From contig DGWH01000077.1 in the NCBI GenBank assembly GCA_002395225.1, positions 5,137 to 23,899 on the forward strand: a DNA stretch of 18,763 bases, read 5' to 3'. A model generated the notes under the pieces. The model was given only the letters and a program-made list of their open reading frames with translations, was not told the origin of the DNA and did not search any database. This stretch comes from Christensenella sp. UBA4263 (GTDB lineage: Bacteria > Bacillota > Clostridia > Christensenellales > Aristaeellaceae). A program made the translations under genes and the position numbers. Shown here in pieces: positions 1 to 7,573 of the stretch (the first letter of the stretch is position 1; the number at the start of each line of letters is the position of its first letter).

Positions 1-1313
1 GGGCCCTCATACCGGATGACCACCACGTCGCCCGGATGAATCTGGCTCTCATAGATGGCCTTGATGGCCGCATCCTCGCTGTCAAAGACGCGGGCCGGTC
101 CCTCGTGCACCAGCATTTCGGGCGCTACTGCGCTGCGCTTGACCACGGCGCCGTCCACGGCGACGTTTCCGCGCAGAATCATCAGGCCGCCGGTCTGGGA
201 ATAGGGCTGATCAAAGGGACGAATGACCTCCGGATTCTGGTTCCGGCCACGGGCGATTTCCTCACCCAGCGTCTCACCGGACACCGTCAGCGCATCCTCA
301 TAGAGGAGGCCGCGGCCCTTCAGTTCACTCAGCACGCCCATGACACCGCCGGCCAGATGCAGGTCGATGACATGATGGTGACCGGCCGGTGCCAGATGGC
401 ACAGGTTCGGCACTTTGGCGCTGGTCTCGTTGACCCAGTTGAGATCAAAGTCGATTCCGGCCTCATGGGCAATGGCCGGCAGATGCAGCACCGTATTGGT
501 GGAGCAGCCCAGTGCCATATCCAGGCACAGCGCGTTGCGGAACGCCTTCTCGGTCATGATCTTGTCCGGGGTCAGGCCCTCTTCCACCATCTGCACAATG
601 CGCATGCCGGTTTTCTTGGCCAGACGGATCCGGGCACTGTCCACCGCGGCAATGGTTCCGTTTCCGGGCAGTGCCATTCCGATGACCTCGGTAATGCAGT
701 TCATGGAATTGGCCGTAAACATGCCGGAGCAGGAGCCGCAGCCCGGGCAGGCGCTGGATTCAACGTCGTTGAGTCCCTGGTCATCGATCTTGCCGGCCTT
801 GTATGCCCCCACCGCCTCAAAGACGGAGTTCAGGTCCAGATCTCCCTTGCCGCCGGGCATCCGTCCGGGCATCATGGGACCGCCGGAGACGACCATGGCC
901 GGCAGATTCAGGCGGCGGGCCGCCATCAACATGCCGGGGACGATCTTGTCGCAGTTGGGGATAAAGACCATGCCGTCAAAGCCATGGGCAATGGCCATGG
1001 ACTCGCAGCTGTCCGCGATCAGTTCACGGCTGGCCAGGGAATATTTCATGCCCACATGGCCCATGGCGATGCCGTCGCACACGCCGATTGCCGGAAACTC
1101 CACCGGCACGCCGCCGGCCATCCGGATGCCGTCCTTCACTGCCTGCGCGATGTTTTTCAGGTGATTATGTCCCGGAACACAGTCAGACTGCGCGCTGACC
1201 ACGCCGATCAGCGGGCAGGTCAGTTCCTCATCCGTCAGGCCGAGGGCCTTCCAGAGAGAACGGTGCGGGGCCTTTTCAGGCCCCTTCTTCACGCGATCAC
1301 TGATTCTCTCCAT
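1..1313 (-). CDS. ilvD: Dihydroxy-acid dehydratase, 3' end beyond window (partial)
   Basis: Converts 2,3-dihydroxy-isovalerate and 2,3-dihydroxy-3-methylvalerate to the 2-oxo acids, the third step of valine/isoleucine synthesis, in the cytoplasm. The first 437 codons are present; the family is usually about 560 residues, so the C-terminal part lies outside the left edge. Motifs seen are SDCVPGHNHL (C45), GVCDGIAMGH (D80), PNCDKIVPGM (C121, D122, K123) and GCGSCSGMFTANSM. By family knowledge these carry the three cysteines of the Fe-S cluster and the Mg2+ ligands, including the lysine that is carboxylated. The window ends inside the GDVVVIRYEGP signature. The ATG overlaps the ilvC stop by one base (TAATG), so translation is probably coupled; AAGG about ten bases upstream is a modest ribosome binding site. 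It is the last visible gene of the ilv operon. Confidence 0.97.
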   Translation of the reverse strand, partial: MERISDRVKKGPEKAPHRSLWKALGLTDEELTCPLIGVVSAQSDCVPGHNHLKNIAQAVKDGIRMAGGVPVEFPAIGVCDGIAMGHVGMKYSLASRELIADSCESMAIAHGFDGMVFIPNCDKIVPGMLMAARRLNLPAMVVSGGPMMPGRMPGGKGDLDLNSVFEAVGAYKAGKIDDQGLNDVESSACPGCGSCSGMFTANSMNCITEVIGMALPGNGTIAAVDSARIRLAKKTGMRIVQMVEEGLTPDKIMTEKAFRNALCLDMALGCSTNTVLHLPAIAHEAGIDFDLNWVNETSAKVPNLCHLAPAGHHHVIDLHLAGGVMGVLSELKGRGLLYEDALTVSGETLGEEIARGRNQNPEVIRPFDQPYSQTGGLMILRGNVAVDGAVVKRSAVAPEMLVHEGPARVFDSEDAAIKAIYESQIHPGDVVVIRYEG

Positions 1314-2314
1314 TACAGGTCAACCTTTCCGGACCAGCTCATCTTGCTACGCAGCTCCTTGCCGACTTCCTCCAGCTGGCTGCCGGCCTCAATGCGGCGG
1401 CGGGCCAGGAAGTGCGGGCAGCCGGCCTGGTTCTCAAGCAGCCAGTTGCGGGCAAAGGTGCCGTCCTGGATCTCGGTGAGGACCTTCTTCATTTCCTTCT
1501 TGGTCTCCTCGGTGATCAGGCGCTTGCCAACCTCGTAATCGCCGAACTCGGCGGTGTTGGAGATGGAATAGCGCATTCCGGCAAAGCCGTGTGCGAAGAT
1601 CAGGTCAACAATGAGCTTCATCTCATGGATGCACTCAAAGTAGGCATTCTCCGGCTGATATCCGGCTTCCACCAGCGTGTCAAATCCGGCCTTCATCAGG
1701 GCCGTCACGCCGCCGCAGAGCACGCACTGCTCACCGAACAGGTCCGTCTCCGTCTCCTCACGGAACGTGGTCTTGAGGATGCCTGCACGGGCACCGCCGA
1801 TGCCGGCCGCATAAGCCAGTGCGATATCCTGAGCCTTGCCGGAAGCATCCTGATACACGGCGATCAGGTCCGGAACACCCTTGCCCTCAAGATACTGGCT
1901 GCGGACCGTGTGGCCCGGGCCCTTCGGGGCAACCATGATGACATCCACGTCCTTGGGCGGACGGATGCAGCCGAAATGGATATTAAAGCCATGGGCAAAC
2001 GCAAGGACCATGCCGGGACGCAGATAGGGCGCGATGTCCTTCTCGTACATGGCAGCCTGCTTCTCATCATTGATCAGGATCATGATCAGGTCGGCAACCT
2101 TGGCAGCCTCTGCCGTCGTCATGACGGTCAGGCCGGCTTCCTCAGCCTTTTTCCAGCTCTTGGAGCCCTCGTAAAGAGCGACCACCACATCACAGCCGGA
2201 GTCCTTCAGGTTAAGCGCATGGGCATGTCCCTGGGAGCCGTATCCGACAATTGCAATCTTTTTTCCCTCAAGAAAAGAGAGTGAGCAATCCTGCTCGTAA
2301 AACATCTGAGCCAT
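1313..2314 (-). CDS. ilvC: Ketol-acid reductoisomerase (class I)
   Basis: Isomerises and reduces 2-acetolactate or 2-aceto-2-hydroxybutyrate to the dihydroxy acid, the second common step of branched-chain amino acid synthesis. The 333-residue length fits the short class I enzymes. The N-terminal Rossmann domain has GYGSQGHAHALNL (24-36), and AHGFNIHFG contains the catalytic His108. The C-terminal knotted domain has ETDLFGEQ with metal ligands D191 and E195, and YSISNTAEYGDY-like SISNTAEFGDY. The cofactor loop reads ALYEGSKSWKKA: Tyr48 replaces the common Arg, while Ser51 and Ser53, the usual 2'-phosphate contacts, are kept. NADPH use is therefore inferred. The start has an excellent AAGGAGG ribosome binding site eight bases upstream. 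It follows ilvN after a 72-base gap that holds a GC hairpin, and its stop overlaps the ilvD start. Confidence 0.98.
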   Translation of the reverse strand: MAQMFYEQDCSLSFLEGKKIAIVGYGSQGHAHALNLKDSGCDVVVALYEGSKSWKKAEEAGLTVMTTAEAAKVADLIMILINDEKQAAMYEKDIAPYLRPGMVLAFAHGFNIHFGCIRPPKDVDVIMVAPKGPGHTVRSQYLEGKGVPDLIAVYQDASGKAQDIALAYAAGIGGARAGILKTTFREETETDLFGEQCVLCGGVTALMKAGFDTLVEAGYQPENAYFECIHEMKLIVDLIFAHGFAGMRYSISNTAEFGDYEVGKRLITEETKKEMKKVLTEIQDGTFARNWLLENQAGCPHFLARRRIEAGSQLEEVGKELRSKMSWSGKVDL

Positions 2315-2361
2315 TTGAAATTCCTCCTTATGTCATTTGCTTTCATAAAGGATTATGTCAT

Positions 2362-2376
2362 GCGGGCCCCGCCCGC
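2362..2376 (-). other. Intercistronic GC hairpin between ilvN and ilvC
   Basis: The 72-base gap between ilvN and ilvC holds a perfect 6-bp stem, GCGGGC and GCCCGC around a GGG loop. No T-tract follows; the next bases lead to the ilvC ribosome binding site. It may mark an mRNA processing or stability point inside the operon transcript. The structure is seen in the sequence; the role is inference. Confidence 0.4.
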
Positions 2377-2386
2377 GGACCTGCCA

Positions 2387-2911
2387 TTAAAGATCGAAGA
2401 TTTCCGAGTTCATGATCTGGTTGCCGCGCTGCAGCGCCACAGTGCCTGTCCGGACGATTTCGGTGATGCCGAAATCCTGCATCAGCTCCACCATGGCGGA
2501 CACCTTTTCCACATCACCGGTAATGGTCAGCGTCAGCGACTCCCGCGTCACATCCACCACCTTGGCCTTGAAAATCTCCACCAGCCGCATCAGTCCCTCC
2601 CGGTCGGAGGCGTTGGCAGCCACCTTGATCATCACCAGCTGGCGCTCCACTGTGTTCGCCGGATCATAGACCCGGACCTTGCGCACACAGATGAGCTTGT
2701 AAAGCTGCTGCACCAGCTGCTCAATGCTGGAATCATTGCCCAGCACCACAATGGTAATTCTTGAAATCGTCTGGTCCTGGGTCGGGCCCACCGCCAGGCT
2801 CTCAATGTTAAAGCCGCGGCGGGAAAACAGGCCGGAAACCCGGGAAAGAACACCGGGTTCATTGCTCACCAGAACCCCTACGGTATAGCGATTCCGCACA
2901 TTCTTGTCCAT
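2387..2911 (-). CDS. ilvN: Acetolactate synthase small (regulatory) subunit
   Basis: Regulatory subunit of acetohydroxyacid synthase, which binds the catalytic IlvB subunit and usually confers valine feedback inhibition. The 174 residues match the family (about 160-175). An N-terminal ACT domain (about residues 8-80) begins RYTVGVLVSNEPGVLSRVSG and continues through FNIESLAVGPTQD; the C-terminal ALS_ss_C-type domain follows, with VMIKVAAN and a VDVTRESLTLTITGD segment. The ATG lies 20 bases after the ilvB stop, and GGAGAG just upstream serves as ribosome binding site. Some annotators use the symbol ilvH for this small subunit. Feedback by valine is expected from the ACT domain but is not shown by the sequence. 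Confidence 0.97.
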   Translation of the reverse strand: MDKNVRNRYTVGVLVSNEPGVLSRVSGLFSRRGFNIESLAVGPTQDQTISRITIVVLGNDSSIEQLVQQLYKLICVRKVRVYDPANTVERQLVMIKVAANASDREGLMRLVEIFKAKVVDVTRESLTLTITGDVEKVSAMVELMQDFGITEIVRTGTVALQRGNQIMNSEIFDL

Positions 2912-2931
2912 TTGAAACTCTCCTATTCCCG

Positions 2932-4635
2932 TCAGTTGAGGCAGAAGGAATCGATCGGTGAACCGGGGGCTACCATAGGCGCCACCATCTCATCAATGTC
3001 CAGCATGCACTCAATCAGGTACGGTACCTTCAGCTCGAGGGCCTCGGCAAATACCCGGCGGAAATCCTGTTCGTTGCTGACCCGGGCACCGCGGATGCCG
3101 TACGCATCCGCCAGCTTCATGAAGTCAGGGCCGCGGTCCAGGGTTGTCTGGGAATAGCGCTTGCCGAAGAACAGTGTCTGCCACTGCCGGACCATGCCCA
3201 GCGTTCCGTTGTTGAACACCACCACAATGACCGGGAACTGGTAATAAGCGATGGTGGAAAGCTCTGTCAGATTCATCCGGAATGAACCGTCGCCCGTCAC
3301 AAGGACCACCGGTTCACCCAGTGCCCGGGCAGCGCCCATGGCAGCGCCCAGGCCGAAGCCCATGGTTCCAAGGCCGCCGCTGGTGACCAGCTGGCGGGGA
3401 CGGATGAACGGGAAATGCTGTGCCGTCCACATCTGGTGCTGTCCCACATCTGTGGCCACCGTAATCGCGGGCGCCAGCTCGGACATGGCCTTGAGGATTT
3501 TCCGCGGCTCAAAGAGATCATTGGAGAGGTACTCCTCCGCCATGCTCTGGGCCTGGCGCATCCAGATGGGATGCTCCTTCTTTTCAAGGCGCGGCAGCAG
3601 GAGATCCAGAACCGTTTTGGCATCCCCCGTGATATGCAGGGTCGTGGTCACGTTCTTGTTGATCTCTGCCCGGTCAATATCAATATGCAGCACCTTGGCA
3701 TTGGGGGCAAAGGTATCCGCATTGCCCAGGGCCCGGTCGGAAAACCGCACGCCCACGGCGATCAGCAGATCGCAGCGCTGCATGGCAATGTTGGCCGCAT
3801 GCGTTCCATGCATGCCCAGCATGCCCAGCATTCTCGCGCTTTCCTCGGAAAGGGCGCCCAGTCCCATGAGGGAGGATACCGCCGGTGCATCAATCCGGCT
3901 GGCCAGTTCGGCCAGTTCACGCTCCGCACCGGAAAGAATGACACCGCCGCCAAAGTAGATCAGCGGCCGCTCCGCCTTCTCCACCAGTTCCGCCGCCTGC
4001 GCCACATACGGTTCCACCCGCAGCTTGTACCGCTCAAGGGCGGCGCCCACCGGACGCAGCTGCATCATGGGATGACTTGCGGAAAGCGCCGGAATCAGCG
4101 CATCGCCGGTGGCCGGAACGTACTCGGTCTCGGCAATCTGCACATCCTTGGGAATATCCACCAGCACCGGGCCGGGACGGCCGTTCGCGGCGATGAAAAA
4201 CGCCTCACGGATGGTATCCGCCAGTTTTCGCACATCCGTCACCATGTAATTGTGCTTGGTAATCGGCATGGTAATGCCGGAAATGTCCGCTTCCTGGAAC
4301 GAATCGGTTCCCATCAGGCTCTGGGGCACATTGCCCGTGATAAAGACGACCGGCGTTGAATCCATGTACGCCGTGGCAATGGCCGTCACCAGGTTGGTGG
4401 CACCCGGTCCGCTGGTTGCAAGACAGACGCCCGTTTTCCCGGTCACACGTGCGTATCCATCCGCCGCATGCCCCGCATGCTGCTCGTGCGCAGTCAGTAC
4501 ATGCCCGATGCGGTCACTTCTTTTATACAGCTCATCGTAGATCGGCAGAACCGCGCCGCCCGGAAAGCCGAATATGGTCTCCGTTCCCTGTTCGATGAGG
4601 CATTCAATCAATATGGCTGCTCCACAAAGTTTCAC
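2932..4635 (-). CDS. ilvB: Acetolactate synthase large (catalytic) subunit
   Basis: Thiamine-diphosphate enzyme that condenses two pyruvates, or pyruvate and 2-oxobutyrate, in the first common step of branched-chain amino acid synthesis. The 567 residues match the family. The N-terminal TPP-binding domain has FGFPGGAVLPIYDEL and HEQHAGHAADGYAR with catalytic Glu51. A central FAD/regulatory-type domain follows. The C-terminal domain has the metal/TPP motif GDGSFRMN (from about 448) ending at FNNGTLGMVRQWQ. This pattern separates biosynthetic AHAS from oxalyl-CoA or pyruvate oxidases, and the ilvN neighbour agrees. The start is GTG at 4635 with AAAGGA nine bases upstream; a nearby ATG at 4645 is out of frame. 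It is the first gene of the operon and is preceded by a T-box terminator/antiterminator. Confidence 0.97.
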   Translation of the reverse strand: MKLCGAAILIECLIEQGTETIFGFPGGAVLPIYDELYKRSDRIGHVLTAHEQHAGHAADGYARVTGKTGVCLATSGPGATNLVTAIATAYMDSTPVVFITGNVPQSLMGTDSFQEADISGITMPITKHNYMVTDVRKLADTIREAFFIAANGRPGPVLVDIPKDVQIAETEYVPATGDALIPALSASHPMMQLRPVGAALERYKLRVEPYVAQAAELVEKAERPLIYFGGGVILSGAERELAELASRIDAPAVSSLMGLGALSEESARMLGMLGMHGTHAANIAMQRCDLLIAVGVRFSDRALGNADTFAPNAKVLHIDIDRAEINKNVTTTLHITGDAKTVLDLLLPRLEKKEHPIWMRQAQSMAEEYLSNDLFEPRKILKAMSELAPAITVATDVGQHQMWTAQHFPFIRPRQLVTSGGLGTMGFGLGAAMGAARALGEPVVLVTGDGSFRMNLTELSTIAYYQFPVIVVVFNNGTLGMVRQWQTLFFGKRYSQTTLDRGPDFMKLADAYGIRGARVSNEQDFRRVFAEALELKVPYLIECMLDIDEMVAPMVAPGSPIDSFCLN

Positions 4636-4681
4636 TTGCGTCCATCCTTTACTCTGTTACTCGCACTCCGAAATCACATGG

Positions 4682-4719
4682 AAAAAAAACAGTCATTCTC
4701 CCACTTAGGGCGAATGACT
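4682..4719 (-). terminator. T-box attenuator terminator before ilvB
   Basis: Perfect 8-bp stem AGTCATTC (4719-4712) and GAATGACT (4698-4691), extended by CCC/GGG inside, followed after one G by eight Ts (4689-4682). This is the regulated intrinsic terminator of the T-box leader, 46 bases before the ilvB GTG. Confidence 0.95.
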
Positions 4720-4936
4720 CGCGGTACCACCTAATTTCTGTGCTGTGCACACTCTGGAATCTTGCATTCCTTCCGGCTGTAACGGGCCGCCCGGCATAAC
4801 CTACTGTCCGGTCCTGACCGGAGTTCAGCCTGCTGCTCGGAGGGGAGTATTCTCTGCATTCCTCTGGTGAAGGCTTCCACCATTCCTTCTTCGCTGGACA
4901 GATTTCTGCAGTTTTTTTCCTCGTCATCGCGAATCT
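4682..4936 (-). ncRNA. T-box riboswitch leader of the ilvBNCD operon
   Basis: A tRNA-sensing leader that lets transcription continue when the cognate tRNA is uncharged. The diagnostic T-box AGGTGGTACCGCG is at 4732-4720. It is followed by a terminator stem whose 5' arm (AGTCATTC) lies next to it, so antiterminator and terminator are mutually exclusive. Upstream, Stem I has the distal hairpin GAAGG/CCTTC with a GGTGG apical loop (about 4891-4871). A lower stem CTGCA/TGCAG encloses it, and below that lies a specifier loop around 4853-4844. A CCGGT/ACCGG hairpin and an AGTAGG...CCCGTTA Stem II/IIAB region follow. The loop reads GAATACTCC. CTC (Leu, 4847-4845) is the reading that suits an ilv operon; TAC (Tyr) or ATA (Ile) are possible by register. 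Confidence 0.93.
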
Positions 4937-4942
4937 TGCGAT

Positions 4943-4971
4943 ATATTATCACGCTCATTTTTTGCTGTCAA
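4943..4971 (-). promoter_or_regulatory. Sigma-A type promoter of the ilv operon
   Basis: A perfect -35 TTGACA (4971-4966) is followed by an AT-rich -10 block. TAATAT (4948-4943) gives 17-base spacing; GATAAT (4950-4945) is a better hexamer with 15-base spacing. Transcription would start near 4936 and yield exactly the T-box leader, which supports the call. It sits in the gap behind the SGNH hydrolase gene. Confidence 0.8.
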
Positions 4972-5021
4972 GCACAGGATGTATCCTTTTTGTCTGTTAA
5001 ATCTTTAACAAACTATTCTGT

Positions 5022-6191
5022 TCACGGTTCCATGGTCTGCGTCCTGTCCTGCAGGAACCGGGTCAGATACAGATCAATCACCGGCGTCCACCACTCCGCA
5101 TAACCTGCACGGAAAGGATGAATCGGGTCGTGCATGTAACGTTCATACTGCTGCGGTGTCCCAATGACCCGGCACATCTCCGCGTCATGAAACAGATCAA
5201 TGATGCCGATTCCCCATTTTTTCTGAATGTCCGTCAGCAGCTCCGTCATTTCCCTGTACAGTTCACAGTCAAACCAGGTTCCCGTGTAAAAGACCACCGG
5301 ACAGTGAAACCGCTTCCGGATATCCAGAATAATGGCCTCAATGGCCCCGGCAATCGTCGTCTCATCCACGGGCGCATTGCACGTACTGATCCGGCCCAGA
5401 ATCTTCCCCTGCACCGCATCGTTCGTGGACAGCTGCACCACCACAAGGTCCGGATGTTTCCACGCCGGAATCTGCCTCAGACGGGCCGGATACGAATCCG
5501 CCGAGGTATTGGCCAGTGTCGTCCCGCACACGGCATACTTTTCGCAGATGAGCCCCGGGTGCCGCTCCCGCATCGCCTCTACCATGGAAAAATGCCCTGC
5601 CGCCTGTGCCCCATAGGTCACGGAGGACCCCAGCCACAGAATCTTCTTCCCCGAAAGCGGATCCGTTCCGATCCGGACCCTCGGCTCATGGGGCACCAGC
5701 ACCAGCGCCGCAATCCCCGGGAATGCCTCCCCGGCCAGTTCCGCGGCATTTGCCCCGAATCCGGTCCGTATCTGCAGCACATCGCCAGCATGCAGAGGGA
5801 AATTGTCGGCAATCTGCTCTTCCGTACACGCACTGGCTAACGCCGCATCCATGCCCGGGATCCGTTCATCAATGTGCGCCGGCGACCAGGCTGCAGGCCT
5901 GCAGTCCACCGGTGCCGCCCAGGGCATTTCGCCGTTCACGCTGAACAGGAACGGCTGGGAACTTGTCTGGGCCAGAGTTGCCGAAACCCGCACAGACACA
6001 TCATACCGGCCATTCACTTCCTCCGGCATCCGGAACGTGACAAAGCCGCCAGGCGCCAGGCTGACAATCATCCCATCCGCATTGAGCCGCGTAACTTCCA
6101 GGCGGTTTTCCAGATCCACCCCCACTCCGCGGGAATACTCCGCCTCTGACGCCGGAATCACAATGGCGTCCTTTTTCCGATCTTTCTTCAC
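5022..6191 (-). CDS. SGNH/GDSL-family hydrolase
   Basis: A putative esterase or deacylase of the SGNH fold; the substrate is unknown. The C-terminal half starts with KKILWLGSSVTYG (block I; nucleophile Ser190, Gly-Ser-Ser in place of the usual Gly-Asp-Ser). It has VVVQLSTND (Asn257) and ends with the catalytic pair in HDPIHP (Asp355, His358). Residues 10-170 form a beta-rich accessory domain, as in several carbohydrate-esterase-like SGNH proteins. No signal peptide is seen, so it is probably cytoplasmic. I chose GTG 6191 (389 residues) because AGAGAGG precedes it by eight bases. A longer frame from ATG 6287 would overlap the upstream lactonase gene and adds 32 residues that do not look like the family. 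It follows the lactonase gene by 61 bases, so co-transcription is likely. Confidence 0.85.
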   Translation of the reverse strand: MKKDRKKDAIVIPASEAEYSRGVGVDLENRLEVTRLNADGMIVSLAPGGFVTFRMPEEVNGRYDVSVRVSATLAQTSSQPFLFSVNGEMPWAAPVDCRPAAWSPAHIDERIPGMDAALASACTEEQIADNFPLHAGDVLQIRTGFGANAAELAGEAFPGIAALVLVPHEPRVRIGTDPLSGKKILWLGSSVTYGAQAAGHFSMVEAMRERHPGLICEKYAVCGTTLANTSADSYPARLRQIPAWKHPDLVVVQLSTNDAVQGKILGRISTCNAPVDETTIAGAIEAIILDIRKRFHCPVVFYTGTWFDCELYREMTELLTDIQKKWGIGIIDLFHDAEMCRVIGTPQQYERYMHDPIHPFRAGYAEWWTPVIDLYLTRFLQDRTQTMEP

Positions 6192-6252
6192 TTTCTGAAC
6201 CTCTCTGTCCGTTATTCCCTGAAAGGGGCCGCAGCGCTGCCCCTGCCCGGCA

Positions 6253-7269
6253 CTATCTGACCGGTACGATGCAGGCAGGACATGCACCCTCTGTTTTGAT
6301 AAACGCCCGCTGGGTCAGTTCCATTCCCGTCCTTGACAGAAGCGTCAGCCCCCCGGAGCCCTCATCCGCGGTGATGCAGTACTGCTCATCCATCCAGACA
6401 TCCCGCGGGGTTTCCTGCCGGTGCCTGTACAGTGCGCAGCGGCCGGTTGTCCCATCCGGACAAAGCTCAAACTGCACCACCATGTTCAGGTCCCGGCAGC
6501 CGATATACAGCGTCCGTCCCGTGACCTTCACCGAACTGACGCGCAGCTCTGCCCGGTAATCCTCAGGGACAATGCGCCGTTTCTCCGCGACCGTTCCGGA
6601 TGAAAGATCCAGCCTGTACAGGTTCCCGTCCAGTTCACCAGCCACATAAAGCATTTCCGGCTGTCCGTCGATCTGAACCATATGCCGGGGGCCGGCACCC
6701 GGGGAAACCGACATGCCGCGCACCCGGTCAAGGGTTCCATCCGCCCGGTTCAGATGATATTCCACCACCAGATCCAGGCCGAGGTCTGCCACAAACACCC
6801 GGTCACCCGTGCACAGGGTGGAATGGACATGCGCCTTTTCCTGCCGTTCCGGATTCGGCCCGTGTCCGCTGTGCTGAATCAGCTGGGTCTGCCCCTGAAC
6901 ACGGCCATCTGAATCGAGCCGGTACACGCCCAGCGAGCCCGAGAGATAGTTGCTGACAAACAGGTTTTCGCCGGCCGCGTCCACCGTAATGTGACAGGGC
7001 GCATCGCCGGCCGGGAAACGCTGTCGAACCTGCCAGGCATTGCCGGTTCGCTCAAGAACCGCCAGGCGACCATCCTTTTCCCGTTCTTCCGTCACATACA
7101 GCACGTTTCCGTTTGCATGCTGTGTGAGCCAGGACGGATTTTCCACCTCTGAACAAAGCGGCATCACTGAAAGCGTTCCGGCCGCTCTGTCAAGCTGTGC
7201 GCTGAAGATGCCCGGCGACCCCATCCGGGCATAACTGCCGATATAGAAATGCTGAATCAAGCCATCCAT
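6253..7269 (-). CDS. Lactonase-family beta-propeller (6-phosphogluconolactonase-like)
   Basis: Belongs to the seven-bladed propeller lactonases (Lactonase/YbhE-Pgl family, cytoplasmic), whose characterised members open 6-phosphogluconolactone in the pentose phosphate pathway. The 338-residue length is typical. Seen are the first-blade FYIGSYA, the motif SGHGPNPERQEKAHVHS that is a hallmark of the family, the DAPCHITVD segment and SPGAGPRHM. The start at ATG 7269 has AGAGG five bases upstream; an in-frame ATG at 7341 would add 24 charged residues and lacks a ribosome binding site. Its partner is an SGNH hydrolase rather than zwf or gnd, so its true lactone may be another sugar acid lactone. 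That is why no gene symbol is given. The upstream intergenic region carries the DnaA-box cluster. Confidence 0.85.
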   Translation of the reverse strand: MDGLIQHFYIGSYARMGSPGIFSAQLDRAAGTLSVMPLCSEVENPSWLTQHANGNVLYVTEEREKDGRLAVLERTGNAWQVRQRFPAGDAPCHITVDAAGENLFVSNYLSGSLGVYRLDSDGRVQGQTQLIQHSGHGPNPERQEKAHVHSTLCTGDRVFVADLGLDLVVEYHLNRADGTLDRVRGMSVSPGAGPRHMVQIDGQPEMLYVAGELDGNLYRLDLSSGTVAEKRRIVPEDYRAELRVSSVKVTGRTLYIGCRDLNMVVQFELCPDGTTGRCALYRHRQETPRDVWMDEQYCITADEGSGGLTLLSRTGMELTQRAFIKTEGACPACIVPVR

Positions 7270-7385
7270 CGTTTCCTCTGTCCTTTCCGGTTTATCACCG
7301 TCCCTTTGTTCTCTGCCGCGGCCCATGCCTGCATTTGACATAATTTGTTACGGAATTGTTACATTCCATTTTGGCTTTTCCCCGG

Positions 7386-7538
7386 TTATCCGAAGTTTAT
7401 CCACTGGATTTATCCACTTATAAACAGGGTTTTCCACAGGATTTTTCCCTTTTCCCCCATGATAGTGTGGGAAAAGTCGGGAAAAAATGGAAAGTTATCC
7501 ACAAAAGCACCTTTCAAACAATCCAAACCTGTGGATAA
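7386..7538. promoter_or_regulatory. Cluster of seven DnaA-box-like sites
   Basis: The gene-free stretch 7270-7622 holds matches to the DnaA box TTATNCACA. Perfect sites are 7495-7503 (+) and 7530-7538 (-). One-mismatch sites are 7397-7405 and 7410-7418 (both TTATCCACT, +) and 7430-7438 (TTTTCCACA, +). Two-mismatch sites are 7386-7394 (+) and 7466-7474 (-). It lies directly downstream of tsaD and upstream of the lactonase gene. None of dnaA, dnaN, rpmH or gidA is nearby, so a DnaA-binding cluster outside oriC, for titration or transcription control, is more likely than the origin itself. The sites are seen; the function is inferred. Confidence 0.8.
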
Positions 7539-7554
7539 CTTTTTGCTCAAATTA

Positions 7555-7573
7555 TTACAAATGTAACATTTGT
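7555..7573. repeat. AT-rich overlapping dyads beside the DnaA-box cluster
   Basis: ACAAATG and CATTTGT (7557-7563, 7567-7573) form a perfect 7-bp inverted repeat with a TAA loop. It overlaps a second dyad, TTACA-AA-TGTAA (7555-7566). It sits between the tsaD stop and the DnaA boxes. It could be a weak tsaD terminator, an operator or part of an unwinding region. No T-tract follows, so a terminator call is not secure. Confidence 0.4.

Noticed and set aside
36..1538. 500-codon plus-strand open frame
   Set aside because: It lies antisense to ilvD and the end of ilvC, which are conserved in every motif; its His- and Ala-rich translation has no family features.
4649..4958. Leader peptides in the ilv upstream region
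   Set aside because: These minus-strand frames run through the T-box structure and its terminator; regulation is explained by the riboswitch.
4995..5010. Terminator after the SGNH hydrolase gene
   Set aside because: TGTTAAA/TTTAACA leaves a two-base loop, is AT-rich and is followed by As rather than Ts on the minus strand.
7345..7566. 73-codon plus-strand frame in the DnaA-box region
   Set aside because: No ribosome binding site and no family features; it spans DnaA boxes.
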